From assembly GCA_005240015.1 (NCBI GenBank), contig SBBV01000010.1:1-12030 (forward strand): DNA of 12,030 nucleotides, written 5' to 3'. The DNA is from Candidatus Odyssella thessalonicensis. Its GTDB lineage: Bacteria; Pseudomonadota; Alphaproteobacteria; Bin65. The notes below the pieces were generated by a model that was given only the letters and a program-made list of their open reading frames with translations, was not told where the DNA came from and did not search any database. The first letter of the stretch is position 1. Every line of letters begins with the position of its first letter. This document shows, piece after piece, positions 6,927-12,030 of the stretch. The position numbers were made by a program, and so were the translations under genes.

Positions 6927-7925
6927 TTACGCGCCGCCGGCCGCGCGCGCGAGGAAGAGGTCGAGCGTGCGCGCTTCGCCGGGCGAGAGCAGGCCGCTCT
7001 TGCCGAGCGTGCGCGCGAGCAAGACGAGCGGATTGATGTTCTCCTCGAGGCCGCGCGGGGCCGCGTGATCGGCACGCGCGGCGCGCACCTCCGCCCGCAC
7101 GTTGCGCCAATCGAGGCCCAACGGTGCGAAGATCGCGCGGCGCTGGCGGATGCTGACGAGATTGAGATAGAGCGCGCGGAAACCGCGCAGCACCGAGCGC
7201 GCGAGGGTGCTGCGCTCGGCCGGCGGCAGCTCGGATGGCGCGTGCTCGGCCCACATCAGTCCGAACTGGTGGTGCGCGGCCTCGTCGCGCATGACCTGCG
7301 CGAGCATCGCCCTGAGCGCCGGATCGCGCGTGTGGCCGTGGATGTTGGCGAAGGCGCCCATCGCAAAGCCTTCGACGATGAGGCTGATGCCGACGAGCTT
7401 CTCGGCGACGCTCGGCGTGGCGATGAGATCGCGCAGGTACGCGCCGAACGCCTCGCCGACCGGGTAGGGAGCACCCCAGCGCGCGTCGATGTAGCGCGTG
7501 AACGCTTCCACGTGGCGCGCTTCCTCGGCGGCCTGGCCGGCGGCGAACGCGCGCGCCGCAGGGTGCGCGAACCGCGCGCAGAGCTGCGAGCAGATGGTGA
7601 GCGCCGCCTGCTCGCCGGCGAGGATGCCCGAAAGCAGCCAGCGCAGGACCTCGTCGGAAAGCCGCCGGCGCAGCGCGGGCGGCAGGGCGGCGGCACTCGG
7701 CGTGCGGCCCTCTGGGAACCAGCCTTCCGGCATGATCCCTTCTGCCTCGGCGGCGCGGCGCTCCAGGCCGAGCTCGGCGGGGTCCCAGGCGCGCGCCCGC
7801 GCCGCGCGGATCATGCGCGAAAGCTCGCCGTCCTCGGCCGCGTAATGGGCGACGTCGAGGATGGCGCCCGGATCGCCGCCGTCGAGCGTGCGGAAGAGAG
7901 CGCTGGCTGGGAAATCCGAACCCAT
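6927..7925 (-). CDS. Ferritin-like diiron protein with twin EX28(D/E)EXXH motifs
   Basis: This looks like a non-haem diiron protein of the ferritin/ribonucleotide-reductase-like superfamily, possibly an oxygenase. From the ATG at 7925 it has 332 residues. The first helix pair gives E105 (AGEQAAL) and, after 28 residues, EEARH (E135, H138); the second gives E185 (VEGFAMG) and, after 28 residues, DEAAH (E215, H218). This is the EX28-37DEXXH double motif described for AurF-type N-oxygenases, but radical or desaturase relatives share the same ligands, so activity is open. There is no signal peptide or membrane segment. Two in-frame ATGs further upstream (7976 and 7985) are possible; the first has a better AGGA, but codons before 7925 have lower G/C third positions. 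It is convergent with the hydrolase and divergent from the cyclase gene. Confidence 0.82.
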   Translation of the reverse strand: MGSDFPASALFRTLDGGDPGAILDVAHYAAEDGELSRMIRAARARAWDPAELGLERRAAEAEGIMPEGWFPEGRTPSAAALPPALRRRLSDEVLRWLLSGILAGEQAALTICSQLCARFAHPAARAFAAGQAAEEARHVEAFTRYIDARWGAPYPVGEAFGAYLRDLIATPSVAEKLVGISLIVEGFAMGAFANIHGHTRDPALRAMLAQVMRDEAAHHQFGLMWAEHAPSELPPAERSTLARSVLRGFRALYLNLVSIRQRRAIFAPLGLDWRNVRAEVRAARADHAAPRGLEENINPLVLLARTLGKSGLLSPGEARTLDLFLARAAGGA

Positions 7926-8011
7926 GGCGTGTCCAGGTCGGGGGAAGGGCTTTGAAATGCTAACTGTTTCCCTCATACCTTTCATCCTATCATCGAACCC
8001 GAATTCGCCTG

Positions 8012-8037
8012 CGCCGCGCCGGCAGGCGCGGCGTTTT
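8012..8037 (+). terminator. Terminator-like or attenuator hairpin just before the cyclase start
   Basis: A perfect 9-base stem, CGCCGCGCC (8012-8020) and GGCGCGGCG (8025-8033), with a GGCA loop is followed directly by TTTT (8034-8037). This is the form of a plus-strand intrinsic terminator, although the T-run is short. No plus-strand gene precedes it in the 7926-8011 gap, so it would act on a leader of the cyclase transcript or on a small RNA. It ends 8 bases before the GTG start. An alternative reading, that it is coding sequence for a degraded zinc ribbon, is given among the findings. Confidence 0.5.
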
Positions 8038-8045
8038 GCCTGGGG

Positions 8046-11000
8046 GTGGGTGTGCAGGAGCGGAGCGGCGGCGCGGGTTTCGGCCAGCACCGGCTATCGG
8101 AAACGATCGCCGCGCCGATCGCCTATACGCCCGATCACATCCGGGCCCGCATCGTGGCCGGGCGCAGCGAGCTCGAGGGCCAGCGCAAATTCGTGACCGT
8201 GCTGTTCGCCGACATCCGCGGCTCGACGGCGCTGATCGAAGCGATGGATTCGGAAGATGCGCTCGAGCGCCTCGACCCGGTCGTGCAGCGCATGATCGAC
8301 GCCGTGCACCGCCATGAGGGCCTCGTCGCGCGCGTGCAGGGCGACGGCATCATGGCGCTGTTCGGCGCGCCGCTGGCGCGCGAGGATCACGCGCTCCAGG
8401 CCTGCAAGGCGGCGATGGCGATGCAGGCGGCGGTCGACGCGCTCGCCGATCCGCGCCTCAAGATCCGCATCGGCCTGCATGCCGGGCCGGTCGTCGTGCG
8501 CTCGATCGCGCACGACCTTTCGATCCACTACGACGCGGTCGGCGTCTCGGTGCACATCGCCGCGCGCATGGAGCAGCTCGCCGAGGTGGGCGAGATCCGG
8601 CTCACCGAGCAGGTGCGCGAGCTGGTCGAGGGCGAGTTCGAAATGGCGGCGGTCGGCAGGGTCGAGGTGAAGGGCCTCTCCGAGCCGATCGCGGTCTTCT
8701 CGCTGCAGGCGCGGAAGGCCGGGCGCTCGCGCTGGCAGATCCGGAAGGCGCGCGGCCTCACCGCGCTCGCCGGGCGGAAAGACGAGCTCGGCCGGCTCGA
8801 CGCGCTCTATCAGGAGGCACGCGCCGGCAAGGGCCAGATCGCCGCCATCACCGGCCTGCCGGGCATCGGCAAGTCGCGCCTCATCCACGAGTTCCTCGCC
8901 GGCCTCGACGACGCCCGCACCAGCGCGGCGATGGTGGTGGAAGCGAGCGGCCAGCCCGACGGCCGCACCGAACCCTATCTCGCGGTCGGCAACGCGCTGC
9001 GCGCCTGGCTAAGCATCGGCGAGCGCGACCCGCGCGAGGAGGCTCAGCGCCGCGTCGACGCGTGGCTGGCGGGGCTCCGGTCCGAGCTCCGGACGTTCGC
9101 CCCGGCCTACCGCTTCCTGCTCGGCATGCCGCCGGCCGATTCGGCCTGGGAGCGGCTCGACCCCGCGGACCGCAAGGCCGAGATGCACCGCGCCATCGCG
9201 GCACTGCTCAAGGAGGGCGCACGCGAGCAGCCGCTGGTGCTCGTCGTCGAGGACCTGCACTGGATCGATCCCGAATCCGCGGATGCGCTGGCCTCGGCGG
9301 TGCCGGAGCTCGCCGGCTCCAAGGCGCTGCTGCTGCTGTCGTCGCGGCCGGAGTATCAGCACCGCTGGTCGGGCATGCCGGTGCATGAATTGGCACTCTC
9401 GCCCCTCTCGGCGGCGGACGAGCGCGAGCTGCTCGACCGTCTCTTGGGGGACCGCCCCGCGGGCGGCGGCGATCCCGGCGCGGAGCTCAAGACGGCGATC
9501 AGCGCGCGCGCCCAGGGCAACCCGCTCTACGCCGAGGAGATCCTGAGGGCACTCGCCGTCGGCGGCGCCATCAAGAAGGAAGGCGGCGCCTTCGTGCTCG
9601 CGCGCGACCTCGCCGCGATCGAGATTCCGGCGACGGTGCAGGCGGTGATCGCCTCGCGCATCGATGCGCTGCCGGCGGGCCCGCGCGGCCTGCTCGAGGT
9701 CGCGTCCGTCATCGGCCAGACCGTGCCGGCGCCGATCCTCGCCGCCGTCGCCGGCATGGATCGCGAGACCATGTTCGTGCTGACCGCCGCGCTGGTCGAG
9801 CGCAGCCTGTTGGACGAGATCAAGCAGGGCGCCGACGGCGAGTATGCGTTCTCGCACGCGCTGATCCGCGACGTCTGCTACGAGAGCATGCTGAAGTCGC
9901 GGCGGAAGGTGATGCACGGCGCGGCGCTCGACGCGTTCGAGGGCGCCTATGCCGACCGCCTCGGCGAGCACGCCGGCCGGCTCGCCGACCAGGCGGTGCT
10001 GGCCGAGCGCTGGGACGGCGCGGTCAAATACGGCCAGATGGCCGGCGCGCGCGCCGCCGAGCTCTCCGCCTACGGCGAAGCGGTCCGCGCCTACGACCTC
10101 GCGATCGACGCGCTCGAGCGCTCCGGCGCGACGAAGCCGGAGCTGGCCATCGATCTCCGCATCGCGCAGCAGGCGCCGCTCGGCGCGATGGGCCGCATCG
10201 CCGACATGGAGCGGCGCCTCGGCGAGGCGGAGGCGATCTGCCGCGGCATCGGCGACCGCCGGCGGCTCGGCCAGATCAAGCTCTCGCAAACCTTTGCGCT
10301 CAACTATCTCGGCAGGCTCAACGAGGCGATCGCGGCCGGGACCGAGGGGCTGGAGCTGGCCCGCTCCTATCAGGAGCACGTGCTCAGCCTCGGCGGCGCC
10401 TACTACCTGGCTCAGGCCTATCAATGGTCGGGGCAATACGGGCGTGTCGTCGAGCTGCTCGCCGCGGAGACTCATCGATTCAAGGGGCCGCTGCGCAGCC
10501 GGCGCATCGGCACCGCGGGAACGCTTTCCGTCCTCTGGTATGGGCTGCTCGGCGCCGCGCGCGCCTATCTCGGCGACTTCGCGCGCGCGACCTCCGATGT
10601 GGACGAAGCCGCTGCAATAGCGTCCGAAACCAAGCGGCCGTACGACCTCGTGCTCTCCAAATGGTACCAGGGCTTCGCCCGCTACCACCAGGGCAACGCG
10701 GCAGAGGCCCTGCCGCTGCTCGAGGAGGCGCATCGCCTTTGCGCCGAGGCCAGCATCGTGTTCCTCATGCCCGTCGTCGGCACCAGCCTCGGCTACGTGA
10801 AGGCGCTGCTCGGCCGTCACGCCGAGGGCATCGCCGATCTCGAGCGCGCGGCGCAGCAATCCCGGCAGACGCGTCTCGCTTATGCCATCGCCTGGTCCAC
10901 CTCCTATCTTGGTCACGTCTATCTCATCGCCGGCGCGCCCGAGAAGGCGCGCGCCGCGCTCGAGGACGCGCGCAAAATCGCGCAGACGCACGGCTATCGC

Positions 11001-11069
11001 GGGGTGCAGGAGACGGCGCAGCGGCTGCTCGATGAGATCAGGCAAGGGGAGGGCGGTTCCGCTTCATGA
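8046..11069 (+). CDS. Class III nucleotide cyclase / AAA ATPase / helical-repeat sensor protein
   Basis: This 1007-residue soluble protein should make a cyclic nucleotide (probably cAMP) under control of an ATPase and a helical repeat region. The cyclase domain (about 45-222) has metal-binding D56 (LFADIRGST) and D100 (GDGIMALFG), D163 at the adenine-selecting position and transition-state R174; the usual purine-binding Lys is R96 and the usual Asn is H170. The ATPase (about 238-540) has Walker A GLPGIGKS (270-277) and Walker B LVLVVEDLHWID (397-408). From about 640 to 1000, paired helices resemble tetratricopeptide repeats. Neither a signal peptide nor a membrane segment is seen. The start is uncertain: GTG at 8046 or 8052, with no clear Shine-Dalgarno and no upstream ATG in frame. 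Its stop overlaps the next gene's ATG. Related proteins often carry an N-terminal zinc ribbon, which is missing here. Confidence 0.92.
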   Translation: MGVQERSGGAGFGQHRLSETIAAPIAYTPDHIRARIVAGRSELEGQRKFVTVLFADIRGSTALIEAMDSEDALERLDPVVQRMIDAVHRHEGLVARVQGDGIMALFGAPLAREDHALQACKAAMAMQAAVDALADPRLKIRIGLHAGPVVVRSIAHDLSIHYDAVGVSVHIAARMEQLAEVGEIRLTEQVRELVEGEFEMAAVGRVEVKGLSEPIAVFSLQARKAGRSRWQIRKARGLTALAGRKDELGRLDALYQEARAGKGQIAAITGLPGIGKSRLIHEFLAGLDDARTSAAMVVEASGQPDGRTEPYLAVGNALRAWLSIGERDPREEAQRRVDAWLAGLRSELRTFAPAYRFLLGMPPADSAWERLDPADRKAEMHRAIAALLKEGAREQPLVLVVEDLHWIDPESADALASAVPELAGSKALLLLSSRPEYQHRWSGMPVHELALSPLSAADERELLDRLLGDRPAGGGDPGAELKTAISARAQGNPLYAEEILRALAVGGAIKKEGGAFVLARDLAAIEIPATVQAVIASRIDALPAGPRGLLEVASVIGQTVPAPILAAVAGMDRETMFVLTAALVERSLLDEIKQGADGEYAFSHALIRDVCYESMLKSRRKVMHGAALDAFEGAYADRLGEHAGRLADQAVLAERWDGAVKYGQMAGARAAELSAYGEAVRAYDLAIDALERSGATKPELAIDLRIAQQAPLGAMGRIADMERRLGEAEAICRGIGDRRRLGQIKLSQTFALNYLGRLNEAIAAGTEGLELARSYQEHVLSLGGAYYLAQAYQWSGQYGRVVELLAAETHRFKGPLRSRRIGTAGTLSVLWYGLLGAARAYLGDFARATSDVDEAAAIASETKRPYDLVLSKWYQGFARYHQGNAAEALPLLEEAHRLCAEASIVFLMPVVGTSLGYVKALLGRHAEGIADLERAAQQSRQTRLAYAIAWSTSYLGHVYLIAGAPEKARAALEDARKIAQTHGYRGVQETAQRLLDEIRQGEGGSAS

Positions 11070-12030
11070 GCGACGACGAGCGACTGCCACGATGGCCGAA
11101 CGACCCGCCCGACGATAGCGACGATCTCGAAAAGCACGCCGAGCGCTACCGCAAGCTGCTGGGCGTCGACGATCTCGACGCGCTCACCGAACAGCTGCTG
11201 ACGCTGCGGAAGGCGCGGCGCAAGGACGGGCCGCGGCCGCGGCGCAGCTACGACATCGGCGGCCGGCTGCCCCGCCGCGGGCTCGAGGTGGCGCCGCTCG
11301 ATCCCGCCGACCGGCTTGCGATCGACTGGAGCCGACGCCCTCGGGCGGCGCTGCGCTCGTGGGGCTTGTCCGGCCGCTATGTCGCACTGACGGCGAAGCG
11401 GCCCTTCAGCTTCGCCCGCTTTCGCTTCGCGCTTCCCAAGCGCAGGCTAAAGCAACTCTACCCTGGCACCATCGTTGCCGCGCGCTGGGATGCGCACACG
11501 AAGCGCTTCCGCCTGATCCCGGCCTCGGGCTACAGCGAGAGCGGCGAATATGTGTACGCGCAGACGACGCGCGCGGGCGTCTTCACCGCGATCGGCCTGC
11601 CGCGCGATCCGCGCGTGCTTCTTGCGCTGCGCCTGCTGGCGACGCTGGCGCCGTGGGCGCGGACGGTCGGGCACGGCGGCGCGCCGATCGCCCAACCGAT
11701 GCTCGACGCGCTGCTGAAGCAGAAGCTCGTGCGCGGCCTCGCCAAGGATGCGGCGCTGCTCGAGATCTTCGGCTACGCGGAGTCGGATTTCGCGGCACGG
11801 CTCGACGCGCCGGGAATGTTCGACTTCGCCGGCGGCAACATCGACGGCGCGCTCGATCGGCTGCCGGAGCTCGACCTGCTCGATGCGCTCGATCCGCCCA
11901 ACCGGATGATCAAGCCGATCCCGGATCTCAGGCTGCCCGATGAATGGCCGCTGCCCAAGGGGCGCTGGGAAAGCCTCGGTCCTGTCAACGTCACCGGCCG
12001 CATCAAGGCGCTGGCGATTCACCCGGACAA
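11066..12030 (+). CDS. Unrecognised protein coupled to the cyclase, probable C-terminal beta-propeller (cut)
   Basis: The frame opens at an ATG that overlaps the cyclase stop (ATGA), a sign of translational coupling, and runs 321 codons to the window edge. The N terminus (1-60) is highly charged: acidic MSDDERLPRWPNDPPDDSDD, then a basic KARRKDGPRPRR stretch. Residues about 100-180 look like beta strands (YPGTIVAARWDAHTKRFRLI, GVFTAIGLPRDP), and 180-290 look helical with no motif I know. The last visible residues, WESLGPVNVTGRIKALAIHP (301-320), match the opening of BNR/sortilin-like propellers (a GP-N-GRI-ALA-P pattern), so a propeller probably follows outside the window. There is no signal peptide, so it should be cytosolic. 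The function is unknown; a role in signalling with the cyclase is inferred only from coupling. The propeller call rests on about 20 residues. Confidence 0.8.
   Translation, partial: MSDDERLPRWPNDPPDDSDDLEKHAERYRKLLGVDDLDALTEQLLTLRKARRKDGPRPRRSYDIGGRLPRRGLEVAPLDPADRLAIDWSRRPRAALRSWGLSGRYVALTAKRPFSFARFRFALPKRRLKQLYPGTIVAARWDAHTKRFRLIPASGYSESGEYVYAQTTRAGVFTAIGLPRDPRVLLALRLLATLAPWARTVGHGGAPIAQPMLDALLKQKLVRGLAKDAALLEIFGYAESDFAARLDAPGMFDFAGGNIDGALDRLPELDLLDALDPPNRMIKPIPDLRLPDEWPLPKGRWESLGPVNVTGRIKALAIHPD

Noticed and set aside
5930..7075. 381-aa minus-strand frame
   Set aside because: It is antisense to the hydrolase, crosses the hairpin repeat, and shows no motif.
9009..11045. 678-aa open frame on the minus strand
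   Set aside because: It lies antisense inside the cyclase gene and reflects the high GC content; its translation has no domain, while the plus strand encodes clear cyclase and ATPase motifs.

Overview
The window reads as GC-rich chromosomal DNA of an alphaproteobacterium, probably Hyphomicrobiales or Rhodospirillales. The groES-groEL operon has an HrcA/CIRCE operator, the GroES sequence is of rhizobial type, codon third positions are strongly G/C, a DctP/TakP-like TRAP binding protein is present, and the gaps hold palindromic repeats of the kind scattered through such genomes. The lineage is an inference from sequence style, not from a search.

Layout. 1-1500 (minus): 5' part of groEL (cut by the window edge), groES, the CIRCE operator and a sigma70-like promoter. 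1496-1687 (minus): a doubtful 63-aa ORF whose stop codon lies in the groESL -35 box. 1725-4104 (minus): an endonuclease/exonuclease/phosphatase (EEP) protein and, upstream of it, a two-HKD cardiolipin synthase, a pairing like E. coli ybhP-clsB. 4105-4385: divergent gap with a REP-like palindrome. 4386-5513 (plus): an apparently membrane-anchored TRAP solute-binding protein with no permease genes nearby. 5514-5875: a nested composite inverted repeat. 5876-6820 (plus): HSL-family alpha/beta-hydrolase. 6834-6911: another nested hairpin repeat between convergent genes. 6927-7925 (minus): ferritin-like diiron protein with two E-X28-(D/E)EXXH motifs. 7926-8045: divergent gap with a terminator-like hairpin just before the next start. 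8046-11069 (plus): 1007-aa class III nucleotide cyclase / AAA ATPase / helical-repeat protein. 11066-12030 (plus, cut): an ATGA-coupled partner whose visible end looks like the start of a BNR/sortilin-type beta-propeller.

How the genes work together. groES-groEL is the heat-shock chaperonin unit under HrcA repression. Cardiolipin synthase and the EEP protein are probably co-transcribed and may act together in phospholipid metabolism. The TRAP protein, hydrolase and diiron protein look like independent genes separated by repeats. The most interesting unit is the coupled cyclase-ATPase plus propeller-like pair, which suggests a cytosolic sensor making a cyclic nucleotide, with a co-translated partner of unknown role. 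I see no mobile element, CRISPR array, tRNA or rRNA.
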